A DNA stretch of 26,210 nucleotides from an uncultured Clostridia bacterium (GCA_934621505.1 CAKTUU010000030.1:1-26210); one strand, 5' to 3'; shown: positions 14,603 to 23,634, numbered from the stretch's first letter. Numbers and translations: made by a program. The notes: a model not told the origin generated them from the sequence alone.

Positions 14603-14654
14603 ACTCTATGAATTTCATATTCCCCATACAGCGATAGCGAGAAGGAGCATGCTT

Positions 14655-15869
14655 GTGACGGATTTTGTAAGCGACTGGAATAAGGAACTTCTGACCGTAT
14701 CCTACGCCCCCCTGGGACTGATCGCAATGCCCGGCTGCGAAGAGATGGGTCGGAAGGTCAACGAATGGCTGATGAAATGGCATGAACAGCAGGACATGGA
14801 CGGCGATACGCCGTTGTATGCTCTGATGGGCGCGAGCCGTGAAAACTTTCTGATCGACGTCAGCTGCCCCCGGTTTGGCACCGGCGAGGGCAAGGGCATG
14901 ATTAAAAGCAGCGTTCGCGGCTACGATCTGTACATCTTGTCGGATATTGGCGCGTACAATGTGACCTATAAAATGTATGGCCGTGAAGTCCCCATGTCTC
15001 CCGACGACCATTTTCAGGACCTGAAGCGCATCATCGCCGCCGCCGCCGGCAAGGCCCGCCGCATTACGGTGATTATGCCCATGCTGTACGAAAGCCGCCA
15101 GCACCGCCGCACCGGCCGTGAAAGCCTGGACTGCGCCATGGCGTTGCAGGAGCTGCGCTATATGGGCGTAAACAACATCATCACCTTTGACGCGCACGAC
15201 CCCCGGGTGCAAAACGCCATTCCCATGGGCGGCTTTGACAATGTAATGCCCAGCTACCAGATTTTGAAGGCGCTGTTCCGCGAGGAGCAGGACCTGCGGC
15301 TGGACCGGGATCATATGATGATCGTCAGCCCGGACGAAGGCGCGCTGGACCGCAACATTTACTACAGCTCCATGCTGGGCATTGATATGGGCATGTTCTA
15401 TAAGCGCCGGGATTATACCCGTGTGGTAAACGGCCGCAACCCCATTGTTGCCCATGAATACCTGGGCGATTCCGTGGAGGGCAAGGACGTTTTTGTATCG
15501 GACGATATTTTGTCGTCCGGCGAAAGCATTCTGGACCTGGCCCGGGAACTGAAAAAGCGCAAGGCCGCCCGGATTTTTGCCGCCGTTACCTTCGCCCTGT
15601 TCACCAACGGACTGGACGCCTTTCACAAGGCTTATGAGGAAGGCTCCATCAGCCGCGTGATTGCGACCAACCTGACCTATCGCACGCCGGAGCTGAAGGC
15701 CGCGCCCTGGTTTATTGAGGCGGATATGAGCAAGTATATCTCCTTTATCGTGGCCAGCCTGAACCATGACCGCAGTCTGAGCGGCCTGCTGAATCCCTAT
15801 AACCGTATTCAGAAGCTGCTGACCCGCTACCAGACCCGTCAGACCGAAAACGGTTTCCGCCTGGTATAA
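14655..15869 (+). CDS. Ribose-phosphate pyrophosphokinase family protein (long clostridial type)
   Basis: A 404-residue protein of the PRPP synthetase family, which makes 5-phosphoribosyl-1-diphosphate for nucleotide, histidine and tryptophan synthesis. The ribose-phosphate-side motif reads IVSPDEGALDR (SPDxG type), the flexible loop reads FYKRRDYTRV, and the PRPP loop reads VSDDILSSGES with D283/D284, in place of the usual DDIIDTAGT. It is about 90 residues longer than ordinary Prs (~315), mostly at the N-terminus and around the PRPP loop. GTG 14655 was chosen because AAGGAG (14642-14647) is 7 bases away; the ATG at 14649 is only 1 base from it. It is a single-gene unit with promoter and terminator. 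Whether it is the cell's main Prs is unknown. Confidence 0.85.
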   Translation: MTDFVSDWNKELLTVSYAPLGLIAMPGCEEMGRKVNEWLMKWHEQQDMDGDTPLYALMGASRENFLIDVSCPRFGTGEGKGMIKSSVRGYDLYILSDIGAYNVTYKMYGREVPMSPDDHFQDLKRIIAAAAGKARRITVIMPMLYESRQHRRTGRESLDCAMALQELRYMGVNNIITFDAHDPRVQNAIPMGGFDNVMPSYQILKALFREEQDLRLDRDHMMIVSPDEGALDRNIYYSSMLGIDMGMFYKRRDYTRVVNGRNPIVAHEYLGDSVEGKDVFVSDDILSSGESILDLARELKKRKAARIFAAVTFALFTNGLDAFHKAYEEGSISRVIATNLTYRTPELKAAPWFIEADMSKYISFIVASLNHDRSLSGLLNPYNRIQKLLTRYQTRQTENGFRLV

Positions 15870-15888
15870 TAAAAAGAAAGACGATACG

Positions 15889-15924
15889 AAACGCCGCCGG
15901 ACTATGATGGGTCCGGCGGCGTTT
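15889..15924. terminator. Bidirectional terminator between the PRPP synthetase-like and CHAP genes
   Basis: A perfect 14-base-pair GC-rich stem (15889-15902 with 15911-15924) around an 8-base loop, lying between two convergent genes. Short T-runs follow on both strands (TTT), so it can serve both transcripts. Confidence 0.82.
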
Positions 15925-15926
15925 GG

Positions 15927-16937
15927 TTATTCGGCTACCAGCCAGCTTTCGGGGGAGTCGAATACCTGGTCGTTGTACTGCTTTTCAATGGCCTGCTGGG
16001 TTTCACGATCGGCCAGGCCGGTGGAGGATTTATCCGTCATATACTGGGACTGAAAGTCCATAACGGCCCGCTTGGTGTGGCTGCCAAAGCCGCCGGTCAG
16101 GTGGCGTTCCTCCAGCAGGCCCAAAGCGTTCAGCCGCTGCTGCAAAACCAGCACCTTGTCCCCCCGGTTGCCTACCCGCATGGTGGTATCCACCAAATCC
16201 TCGCAGAGGCCAAAGCCCAAAACCTGGCTGTTGCCCAGGGTGTAAACGTTGCGCTGCACGGCGGATGGGTTGTTGCCCTCAATGACATGCAGGTAAACGG
16301 TGCCCTCGGCGTTGCGGGTGCAGTATTCAATCAGGGCCACATGCTCCGTATCGCCGGATTCGTTATAGGAAAAGAACACCAAATCGCCGCTGCGGGGGAT
16401 GAACTCATTTTTGGTTAAAATGTGGTCGTCGCCCTTCAGCCACTGATAGCCCCAACCGGGGCAGTTGCCCTTGCGGTACACAAAGCGGCCCCGCTTGATG
16501 AACCAGTCCCGGCCGGTGTTTTGGCCGCTCCAATAGGGATAAACGCCCTGCAAAAGGCTGGTTCCATGCTGCTGGTCCACCTGATCCACACACCAGCATA
16601 CAAATTCGGCGCACCAGGCGGCGTTGGGGTCGCCGCTCCATTCGCCGTACTTGGTGCGGTTGTTGGGACCTTCCGTATAGCCCAGCTCGCCGCGAGCCAC
16701 GTCCAGCAGCCAGCCCACAAAGGCGGGACGTTCGCCCTCGTCGATGACCTGTTCGTCAGGCGGCAGGGTATCCACGTCCGATTGGGCGTAGATAAGCTCC
16801 GGCGGCTGGCTTTCCTGTGGGGTCAGGGTTTCCGTGTCCTCCTCCAGAGGGATGGCCTCCTCCTCAACTTCCTGAGCCAGGGCGGGGGCGCACAGCAGCA
16901 GCCCGCAGCACAGCAGGCACAGCAGACGCTTGGTCAT
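15927..16937 (-). CDS. Secreted CHAP-domain protein with peptidoglycan-binding domain
   Basis: A 336-residue exported protein. A signal peptide covers about residues 1-22 (KRLLCLLCCGLLLCAPALA) and is followed by an acidic, low-complexity linker (EVEEEAIPLEEDTETL). The CHAP amidase/endopeptidase domain spans about 75-240, with the catalytic cysteine C109 in NAAWCAEFVCWC and histidine H199 in TEHVALIEY. The C-terminal ~85 residues form a peptidoglycan-binding module (NRGDKVLVLQQRLNALGLL). It would cut or remodel cell-wall peptides. ATG 16937 has AAGGAGG 5 bases upstream; an earlier GTG is unsupported. It is the last gene of the polA operon, 13 bases after the solute-binding protein gene. Confidence 0.88.
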   Translation of the reverse strand: MTKRLLCLLCCGLLLCAPALAQEVEEEAIPLEEDTETLTPQESQPPELIYAQSDVDTLPPDEQVIDEGERPAFVGWLLDVARGELGYTEGPNNRTKYGEWSGDPNAAWCAEFVCWCVDQVDQQHGTSLLQGVYPYWSGQNTGRDWFIKRGRFVYRKGNCPGWGYQWLKGDDHILTKNEFIPRSGDLVFFSYNESGDTEHVALIEYCTRNAEGTVYLHVIEGNNPSAVQRNVYTLGNSQVLGFGLCEDLVDTTMRVGNRGDKVLVLQQRLNALGLLEERHLTGGFGSHTKRAVMDFQSQYMTDKSSTGLADRETQQAIEKQYNDQVFDSPESWLVAE

Positions 16938-16950
16938 GTGTTCCTCCTTG

Positions 16951-18507
16951 TCAGCGGCCAAAGGCCTCAATGCCGCGCAGCAGCTCCAATTCCCGAATGG
17001 TGCGCACGGTGGTAAACATTTTGCGGGTTAAAATCGCGCCGGTACGGTAAAACAGGCAGATAAATGGCACGTCCGCGGCAAACTGCTGCTGAATGGCCTG
17101 GGTGGTGTAGGCAAAGTCGCTCTGGTTTTCCTGCTTGCGCAAAGCGTCAATCAGCGACGTCATTTCGCTGGAATTATAGTTGCCGTAGTTTTGGGCGTTG
17201 CCCTTGCGCAGGAAAAAGCCCACGTCCGGCACCACATCCATCTGGAAGGCGCACAGGCACATATCAAAGCTGCCGTTTTCCAGCACCTGCTTGATTTCCG
17301 TGTAGCTGCCGGTTTCCACATGAGCGTCGATGCCCACTTCCTTCAGCATATCCGCAATCATATTGGCGGTGGAAAAGCGCACGTCGTTGGTGGGGTCCTC
17401 ATACACATACAGGCTGAGCCGCAGGTGCTTGGGCTCCTCGGCCCCCTCCACCGGGTAGTCCAAAACGCCGTTGCCGTCCAAATCCACCCAGCCTTCCGCC
17501 GCCAGCAGCTCCCGGGCCTTATCCGGGTTGTAGACAAAGGTGCTTTCCTGGTCGTAATACAGCCAGCTGTCGGAGGGAATGGGCGTGTCCGCGTCCAGGG
17601 TCATGCCCATATACACGTTGGAGGAAATCAGCGGGATGTTGATGGCGTAGCGAATGGCCTTGCGCACGTTCAAACTGTCCAGAGGGAAGGAACGCTCCCG
17701 GTGATTCAGCAGCAGCACCTCCAGCTGGCGGGTATCGTAGGAGATGGACAGGGAGTTGATACCGCTTTTGTACTGGGCCGCGGCGACGGATCGGGTAAAC
17801 ACCGCGTCCACCCGGCCGTATTCGTAAGCGTTGATCATATCCTTGTTGTTGGAATAGAAGGTGACGGTAATTTCCTGCACCTGGGGCTGTAGCTGCCACC
17901 ACTTGGGGTTGGCGGACAGCATCATGTAGCTGTAGGGCTCAAAGGCGGTTACCACATAAGGCCCTGTGCCCAGCGGATTGGCCATGCCCACCTGACTGGC
18001 GGGCACCACGGGAAAGGTCATGGCGTACAGCAGACCGTAATAATCCCGGGCGGCCCGCACCTCCAAAGTGCGGTCGTCAATCACTTTAAACGAAGTAACC
18101 AGATACTTGATGTTCGCGTAAAAGCCGTTGTCCTCCACTTCCTTGTTGTTGGCCAAATCCAGAATATACTGGCCGGAGGCCGCCACATCCTCCGCCGTTA
18201 AGGGCGTGCCGTCGGAAAAGGTGACGTTTTCCCGCAGGGTAAAGGTCCACACCTTGCCGCCGTTGGTTTCGGTCCAGTTTTCCGCCAGCAGGGGCTGGGG
18301 CAGGCCGTTGTCGTCCACGGTAACCAGGCTTTCGTACATAACATTGTACAGGCTGATGATATCCCGTTCCAGAGGGGTCAGGGGATTCAGCTCGTAGGTG
18401 CGTGTGGACAGCATGCCGATGATGATGGAATCGCCCACGTTTTCGCCAAGGGCCCAGACGGGCAGCAGAAGCAGGCAAAGCAGCAGACAGGCAAAGCGTT
18501 TTTTCAT
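16951..18507 (-). CDS. Family 5 extracellular solute-binding protein
   Basis: A 518-residue protein of the SBP_bac_5 family, which captures peptides, nickel or other solutes outside the membrane for ABC importers. Family landmarks are YNVMYESLVTVDDNGLPQPLLAENW near residues 55-80, the TFTLRENVTFSDGTPLTAEDV motif near 90-110, and VRKAIRYAIN near 280. The signal peptide has a hydrophobic core but no lipobox cysteine; cleavage near ALG-EN would release it rather than tether it. No permease or ATPase genes lie nearby. The start ATG 18507 overlaps the upstream stop as TGATG with GGAGG 7 bases before it, so translation is coupled to the lytic transglycosylase gene. Ligand unknown. Confidence 0.88.
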   Translation of the reverse strand: MKKRFACLLLCLLLLPVWALGENVGDSIIIGMLSTRTYELNPLTPLERDIISLYNVMYESLVTVDDNGLPQPLLAENWTETNGGKVWTFTLRENVTFSDGTPLTAEDVAASGQYILDLANNKEVEDNGFYANIKYLVTSFKVIDDRTLEVRAARDYYGLLYAMTFPVVPASQVGMANPLGTGPYVVTAFEPYSYMMLSANPKWWQLQPQVQEITVTFYSNNKDMINAYEYGRVDAVFTRSVAAAQYKSGINSLSISYDTRQLEVLLLNHRERSFPLDSLNVRKAIRYAINIPLISSNVYMGMTLDADTPIPSDSWLYYDQESTFVYNPDKARELLAAEGWVDLDGNGVLDYPVEGAEEPKHLRLSLYVYEDPTNDVRFSTANMIADMLKEVGIDAHVETGSYTEIKQVLENGSFDMCLCAFQMDVVPDVGFFLRKGNAQNYGNYNSSEMTSLIDALRKQENQSDFAYTTQAIQQQFAADVPFICLFYRTGAILTRKMFTTVRTIRELELLRGIEAFGR

Positions 18508-20243
18508 CACATATCCTCCGTAGCTTCGTAATACAGGCGTTTGTAAATGGCAAAGGAGCGGGTGACCCGGGTAACGTACTGCTTGGTGGGGCCATCGGTC
18601 ATGTTGTCAATTTCCAGGGTCAGATGGTCCTGGGAATAGGCGGAGTCGTTCAGCCAGTTTTGCACCTGGTTCTGGCCCGCGTGGAAGGCGGCGGCCACCA
18701 GCACCGGGTCGCCCCGGAAGCGTTCGCTTAGAAAATTCAAATACCAGCAGCCAAATTCCACATTGGTTTCCGGGTCGTACAGCGCGTCAAAATCATAGGC
18801 GTTTTCCAGCTCCATTTTGTCGTGAATCCACTGGGCGGTATCCTCCATCAGCTGCATCAGTCCTCTGGCTCCCACGGAACTGGTAGCGTCGGGCCGAAAG
18901 GAGCTTTCGTTGCGGATGATGGCGGCCACAAAGGCCGGGGACAGGTTGTACTTTTTGGCCTTTTGCTCCACCAGGTCCCGATAGGAATAGGGATTGTTCT
19001 GCTCGATGGCGGCCTGCTCAGCGGCCCGGGCGGCCAAAAGGGAATCCGTCTGTTTGCGAAAAATCACGTCCGCCGTAAACAGGCCGATAGCGGCCAATAG
19101 CGCCGTTACGGCCAAAATGGCCAGCCAGGGAATGCGAATGGCGGGCGCTTCCGTTTCATCGGCTTCCACCTGCCAGCCGTCATCCGGCTGACCAGCATCA
19201 GCTGCCGCATAGCCCCGGGACATCTGGGCGGGCGGCTCCTGCTGATAGACTGGCTGAGCAGAGAAATCGCCTGGCTGCTGCCAATAGGCGGCTTGGGGCT
19301 GGGCGGACGGGACCGAGCGGCGGCGAGGGGACTCTCCCGCTTGCCGTGGGGGCGGATAGCTGGTCCCGCTTGCCGCCTGCCAGGCGGGCTGGGGAGTGTC
19401 CTGCGGCCTGACGGCGTATTGGGCCCCGTGACGGCGGCGCACCGGTGTGGCGGCGGCCTGCTGCTCCCACTGGCGCTGCTGGTGCAGCAAATCCTCCGGA
19501 TAGCCAGCGTCCGCATATTCGTCCACCGTTTGGGGCGTGGGATTGGCCTGCCGCATGGCCGCGGCCACATTGGCCCGGCTGCGCAGGGGACGGCCCAGCA
19601 AATCCGTTGGCTCGGCGGGCTGGGGCTGCGCGGCCGCCTGACGTACCCGCGGGACTTCCGGACGGCGCAGGGGCAGATTATTTTGCTGGGCAACCCGCAG
19701 CCAGTCGGGAATATCCGGCGAAGCGGGCGGATCAAACTGGGGGCCGTCCTGCGCTGACGCGGCCGGCGGCTCCGGCGTTGCCTGGGTTTGTGGTACTGCC
19801 TGCACCTGCGGCGCTGCCGATGCCTGCGGCGCTGCCGCCTGTGCACCCGGCTGACTGCCGGTATCCATGACCGGTTGCCGTGGGCGGGCACGGCGGGCGC
19901 GGGGCATATCCCGCGGCTGATCAAAGGGGTTGTCGGGAATACCATAATCCTCCGGATAAGCCACGCTTTGCCCCTGGGGCATGCCGTCCGCCAACGTGGG
20001 CAATTTGTCCATGACGCTGTTGTAGGACGACCGGGGCTGGGCATCCCGGCGTTGACGGGTGCCGTAGTCGTCCACACTGTCGCGGGCATAAGGCTCCGCC
20101 CGGTGACGGACAATGGGCTGGCTCTGCTTATGATGAATGTTCTGGCTTTGCTGAATGCGCATGCCCTGATTGACGGAGGAAACATAGGAATAATCCCGGG
20201 GCGCGTCGTCCTCGCTGCGCGTCAGGCGAAACGGGTGAATCAT
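18507..20243 (-). CDS. Membrane-anchored lytic transglycosylase with long disordered N-terminal region
   Basis: A 578-residue protein. Residues 1 to about 365 are rich in P, Q, A and R, without recognisable fold, and should be cytoplasmic because no signal peptide precedes them. A single transmembrane helix follows (about 371-395, PWLAILAVTALLAAIGLF). The C-terminal ~170 residues are an SLT domain that cleaves glycan strands, with the catalytic glutamate E446 in IIRNESSFRPDATSSVGARG and the usual GLMQLM and AAFHAGQNQVQNWL elements. The SLT part alone is like the lytic transglycosylases commonly found next to coaE in clostridia; the cytoplasmic region is unusually long. The start ATG 20243 has AAAGGAG upstream, inside the end of coaE, and its stop overlaps the next start. 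Confidence 0.88.
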   Translation of the reverse strand: MIHPFRLTRSEDDAPRDYSYVSSVNQGMRIQQSQNIHHKQSQPIVRHRAEPYARDSVDDYGTRQRRDAQPRSSYNSVMDKLPTLADGMPQGQSVAYPEDYGIPDNPFDQPRDMPRARRARPRQPVMDTGSQPGAQAAAPQASAAPQVQAVPQTQATPEPPAASAQDGPQFDPPASPDIPDWLRVAQQNNLPLRRPEVPRVRQAAAQPQPAEPTDLLGRPLRSRANVAAAMRQANPTPQTVDEYADAGYPEDLLHQQRQWEQQAAATPVRRRHGAQYAVRPQDTPQPAWQAASGTSYPPPRQAGESPRRRSVPSAQPQAAYWQQPGDFSAQPVYQQEPPAQMSRGYAAADAGQPDDGWQVEADETEAPAIRIPWLAILAVTALLAAIGLFTADVIFRKQTDSLLAARAAEQAAIEQNNPYSYRDLVEQKAKKYNLSPAFVAAIIRNESSFRPDATSSVGARGLMQLMEDTAQWIHDKMELENAYDFDALYDPETNVEFGCWYLNFLSERFRGDPVLVAAAFHAGQNQVQNWLNDSAYSQDHLTLEIDNMTDGPTKQYVTRVTRSFAIYKRLYYEATEDM

Positions 20244-20255
20244 GGCAAACTCCTT

Positions 20256-20852
20256 TCAGGCGTTCAGCCAGCTATGGTACAATGTCTGCACCTCTTTTTG
20301 CAAATGGGGCAGAGGCTGCTGGGTATTCAGCACCACATCGCTGCGGGCGGCTTTTTGTGAAACAGGCATTTGGCTGTGAATTCGCGCCAGAGCCTGCTGG
20401 GGACTCAGCTGGTCGCGGCTGGCAAGACGGGTTATTTGGGTGCTTTCGTCCGCCACGGCGCATAAAATCAGGTCGCACCAATGGTCCAATCCCGCCTCAA
20501 AAAGCAAAGGTACATCCCATAGAACGATTTTAGCCCCCTGTTTGCGGCAAAACCGGGTCTGCTCCAGCATATGGGATTCAATCATGGGATGGGTGATGGC
20601 GTTCAACTTCGCCAGCGCTTCTTCATCGCCAAACACAACCGCGGATAACGCCGCCCGGTCCAGCGTGCCGTCCGGGGCAAATACATCGTTGCCGAAGGCC
20701 TTGCGAATCGCGGGAAGCGCGGGACCTCCCGGAGCGGTCAGGCCGCGGCTGACAGCGTCCGCGTCCACAACGGGCAGACCCAAATCCCGAAACATGGCGG
20801 CGATGGTGCTTTTGCCGCAGGCAATGCCGCCGGTCAGGCCGATAATCCGCAT
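20256..20852 (-). CDS. coaE: Dephospho-CoA kinase
   Basis: A 198-residue kinase that catalyses the last step of coenzyme A synthesis, phosphorylating the 3'-hydroxyl of dephospho-CoA. The P-loop GLTGGIACGKST sits at residues 5-16, followed by VVDADAVSR, the substrate-site Asp motif of CoaE, and DVPLLFEAGLD in the middle. Length is standard. AAAGGAG precedes the ATG. It lies 16 bases after polA and 12 bases before the lytic transglycosylase, so it is clearly cotranscribed; polA-coaE is a common gene pair in Firmicutes. Confidence 0.96.
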   Translation of the reverse strand: MRIIGLTGGIACGKSTIAAMFRDLGLPVVDADAVSRGLTAPGGPALPAIRKAFGNDVFAPDGTLDRAALSAVVFGDEEALAKLNAITHPMIESHMLEQTRFCRKQGAKIVLWDVPLLFEAGLDHWCDLILCAVADESTQITRLASRDQLSPQQALARIHSQMPVSQKAARSDVVLNTQQPLPHLQKEVQTLYHSWLNA

Positions 20853-20868
20853 GGAACCGCTCCTTTCG

Positions 20869-23571
20869 TTAATGGGCGGATTCCCAATCTCTGCCGCTGG
20901 ACACTTCCGCTACCAGAGGCACCTTCAGTTCCACCACATGCTCCATGGTTTCCTGAAGCAATTTGGCAACGGCCTCCGCTTCCCCTTCAGGGCATTCCAC
21001 CACCAGTTCGTCATGCACCTGCAAAATCAGCCGGGCCTGATAACCGCCCTGTTCCAGCCGGTCCTGCACCCGCACCATGGCCAGCTTGATAATATCGGCC
21101 GCGGTGCCCTGCACAGGGGTGTTCATGGCCGCGCGCTCACCAAAGGAGCGCACATTGCGGTTGGGGCTGGCCAGCTCAAACAATTCCCTGCGGCGGCCAA
21201 AAAGGGTTTCCGCATAGCCCAGAGCGCGGCCCTTTTCCACACAGTCGTCCATAAACTGACGCACGCCGGGATAGCGGTCAAAGTAGGTGTGGATAAAGGC
21301 GTCCGCGTCCCGGCGGGACAGCTTGGCGTTGCGGGCCAGACCGAAGGCGCTGATGCCGTAAACAATACCAAAATTGGTTGCCTTGGCGGCCCGGCGCATT
21401 TCCGGGGTCACGTCCTCCATGGGGATGCCGTGAATCTCCGCCGCAGTACGGGTGTGAATATCCTGCCCCCGCTGAAAAGCGTCACACATGGCGCTGTCGC
21501 CGCTCAGGTGAGCCAGCACCCGCAATTCAATCTGGCTGTAATCCGCGTCCAGCAGCACATGCCCCGGCCCCGCCACAAAGGCCCGGCGAATTTCCCGGCC
21601 CTCGTCAGTGCGGATGGGGATGTTTTGCAAGTTGGGCTCCAGGCTGGAAATGCGGCCCGTGACGGTAGCGGTCTGGTCGAAGGTGGTGTGAATGCGCCCG
21701 TCCCGGCCACGCAGCTTGGTCAGTCCCTCAATGTAGGTGGATTGCAGCTTGCTCAGCTTGCGGTAGCGCAGAATGGGATCAATCGCCGGGTGATAGGGGG
21801 CCAGCCCTTCCAGCACCTCGGCGCTGGTGGAATAGCCCTTTTTGCCCTTCTTTTGGGGCGTAGGCAGGCCCAGCTTTTCAAACAGCACATCGCCCAGCTG
21901 AACGGGGCTGTTCAGGTTAAATTCACCTACGCCGCACAGGTCAAAAATGTTTTGGCGGCATTCCTCAATTTCCTGGGTAAAGGCCTTGCCCAAATCGCCA
22001 AGGACGGTTTCATCCACCAGAAAGCCCTGGCTTTCCATTTCGTACAGCACCCGGGCCAGGGGCTGCTCCATATCGGTCAACAAATGGGTGAGATTTCGGG
22101 CGGCGAGCCGGGTGTCCTGACGCAGGCTCAAGGCATACAGGTCATAAGCGGTGGGATTTTCCGGCGGAGCGGCGTATTCCGCCGCCAAGCTGCTGCACAG
22201 GCTGTAATCCTTTTGGGCGGTGTGCAGCAGATAGGCCGCCAGCATGGTGTCCCGCTGAATAACGGGCTGGGGCAGTCCAAAGCCGTGCAGCTTGTGCATC
22301 AGGCTTTTGCCGCCATGCACAATCAGAGGAACGGCGGTCAGCACAGGGGACAGAGCGGTCAAAATCTGGTCGTCATACAGGCCTGCACCGGTCAAATCCC
22401 GCAAAAGAGGTAAATGCCACAGGCCGCTTTCCGTGGTAAACAGGGAAAATTCCGTTTCCGTCTGGCACAAAGCGGCGGCTTTTGGATGCTCGTCCGCCAA
22501 AGCCCTGGCCGCCTGACGCAGCAGGGCGGCGTCCGTGCAGGTTTCTTCCTTATCCAGAGCGGGCGGCATGGGAAGGGAGCTTTCCGCCTCCACAGCCATC
22601 AGGGCATGGCGGGTTTCCGGCTTGCTATCCCTGCCTGCGGCGCGGCGGGAGGCGGCGGTGGTTCCCCGCTGGGGCGCGGGGGACTGAACGGACTCACCCT
22701 TCATCAGGGCGTTGACGGTACGAACCAGACTGGTCAATTCGTATTTTTCCAGCGCGGGGATGCCCGCCGCCAGCTGATCCCACCGGCAGTCTGCAAAGTC
22801 CAGCTTGAGGGGAGCGGTACGGCGGATGGTGCCCAGGTCCCGGCTGAGCAGGGCGCTTTCCTTTCCGGCGCGAATTTTTTCGCCCAGCTTGCCCTTGATT
22901 TCACCAGCGTTGGCCAATACGTTATCCAAAGTGCCGTACTGCCTGATCAGCTTCAGGGCAGTCTTTTCACCCACACCCGCGATGCCGGGAATATTATCGC
23001 TGCTGTCGCCCATCAGGCCCTTCATATCCGGCACCTGTTGTGGGGTATAGCCAAAATACTCCTTTACGCCGTCAGCGTCCAGCAGCAGGCTTTCGGTAAT
23101 GCCCTTGCGGGTTAAAATCACCTGGGTATCGCCGCCCACCAGTTGCAGGCTATCCCGGTCGCCGGTCAGCACATAGGCGTGAATGCCCTGTTCGTTGGCC
23201 AAACGGGCGGCGGTTCCCAGCAGGTCGTCCGCCTCATAGCCTTCCAATTCGCACATATGGATGTGCATGGCTTGCAGCAATTCACGCAAAATGGGTAGTT
23301 GAGGGCGCAATTCCTCCGGCATGGGTTTACGGGTGCCCTTATAAGCGTCATACAGGGTATGGCGAAAGGTGGGGGCGTGCATATCCAGCATGACGCACAG
23401 GCGGTCGGGCCGGTACTCCTGCAGGGCTTTAAACACCATGCTGAAAAAGCCGTGCAGGGCGTTGGTATATTCCCCCTGTTTGGTGGTCAGCAGCGGCAGG
23501 GCATGAAAGCCGCGAAACAGCAGACTATACCCATCCACCAGCAAAACGCTGGGTTTGATTGAATCGCTCAT
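20869..23571 (-). CDS. polA: DNA polymerase I
   Basis: A 900-residue PolA for Okazaki fragment maturation and repair. The 5' nuclease domain starts LLVDGYSLLFRGFHAL and includes the helix-hairpin-helix DNIPGIAGVGEKTALKLI (~200). The middle domain keeps the 3'-5' exonuclease fold, but motif I reads CQTETEF rather than DxE, and the aspartate of the next motif is missing (HGGKSLMHKL), so proofreading is probably lost, as in Bacillus PolA. The polymerase domain is intact: motif A DADYSQIELR (D677), motif B RRAAKATNFGIVYG and motif C QVHDELVVE (D854). ATG 23571 has GGAGG 8 bases upstream; the in-frame extension upstream contains the promoter. First gene of a five-gene operon. Confidence 0.97.
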   Translation of the reverse strand: MSDSIKPSVLLVDGYSLLFRGFHALPLLTTKQGEYTNALHGFFSMVFKALQEYRPDRLCVMLDMHAPTFRHTLYDAYKGTRKPMPEELRPQLPILRELLQAMHIHMCELEGYEADDLLGTAARLANEQGIHAYVLTGDRDSLQLVGGDTQVILTRKGITESLLLDADGVKEYFGYTPQQVPDMKGLMGDSSDNIPGIAGVGEKTALKLIRQYGTLDNVLANAGEIKGKLGEKIRAGKESALLSRDLGTIRRTAPLKLDFADCRWDQLAAGIPALEKYELTSLVRTVNALMKGESVQSPAPQRGTTAASRRAAGRDSKPETRHALMAVEAESSLPMPPALDKEETCTDAALLRQAARALADEHPKAAALCQTETEFSLFTTESGLWHLPLLRDLTGAGLYDDQILTALSPVLTAVPLIVHGGKSLMHKLHGFGLPQPVIQRDTMLAAYLLHTAQKDYSLCSSLAAEYAAPPENPTAYDLYALSLRQDTRLAARNLTHLLTDMEQPLARVLYEMESQGFLVDETVLGDLGKAFTQEIEECRQNIFDLCGVGEFNLNSPVQLGDVLFEKLGLPTPQKKGKKGYSTSAEVLEGLAPYHPAIDPILRYRKLSKLQSTYIEGLTKLRGRDGRIHTTFDQTATVTGRISSLEPNLQNIPIRTDEGREIRRAFVAGPGHVLLDADYSQIELRVLAHLSGDSAMCDAFQRGQDIHTRTAAEIHGIPMEDVTPEMRRAAKATNFGIVYGISAFGLARNAKLSRRDADAFIHTYFDRYPGVRQFMDDCVEKGRALGYAETLFGRRRELFELASPNRNVRSFGERAAMNTPVQGTAADIIKLAMVRVQDRLEQGGYQARLILQVHDELVVECPEGEAEAVAKLLQETMEHVVELKVPLVAEVSSGRDWESAH

Positions 23572-23634
23572 TGATTTCCTCCATGGGCGGATTGGCCGCA
23601 GGCCTTGCCCGGTACCTTCAGGATAAACACAATC

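Noticed and set aside
14601..15767. 388-codon minus-strand frame opposite the PRPP synthetase-like gene
   Set aside because: Shadow of a recognised enzyme gene, running through its promoter region.
20440..22413. 657-codon plus-strand frame opposite polA and coaE
   Set aside because: Long only because of GC-rich antisense of polA; its sequence is low in conserved features, and both genes beneath it are certain.
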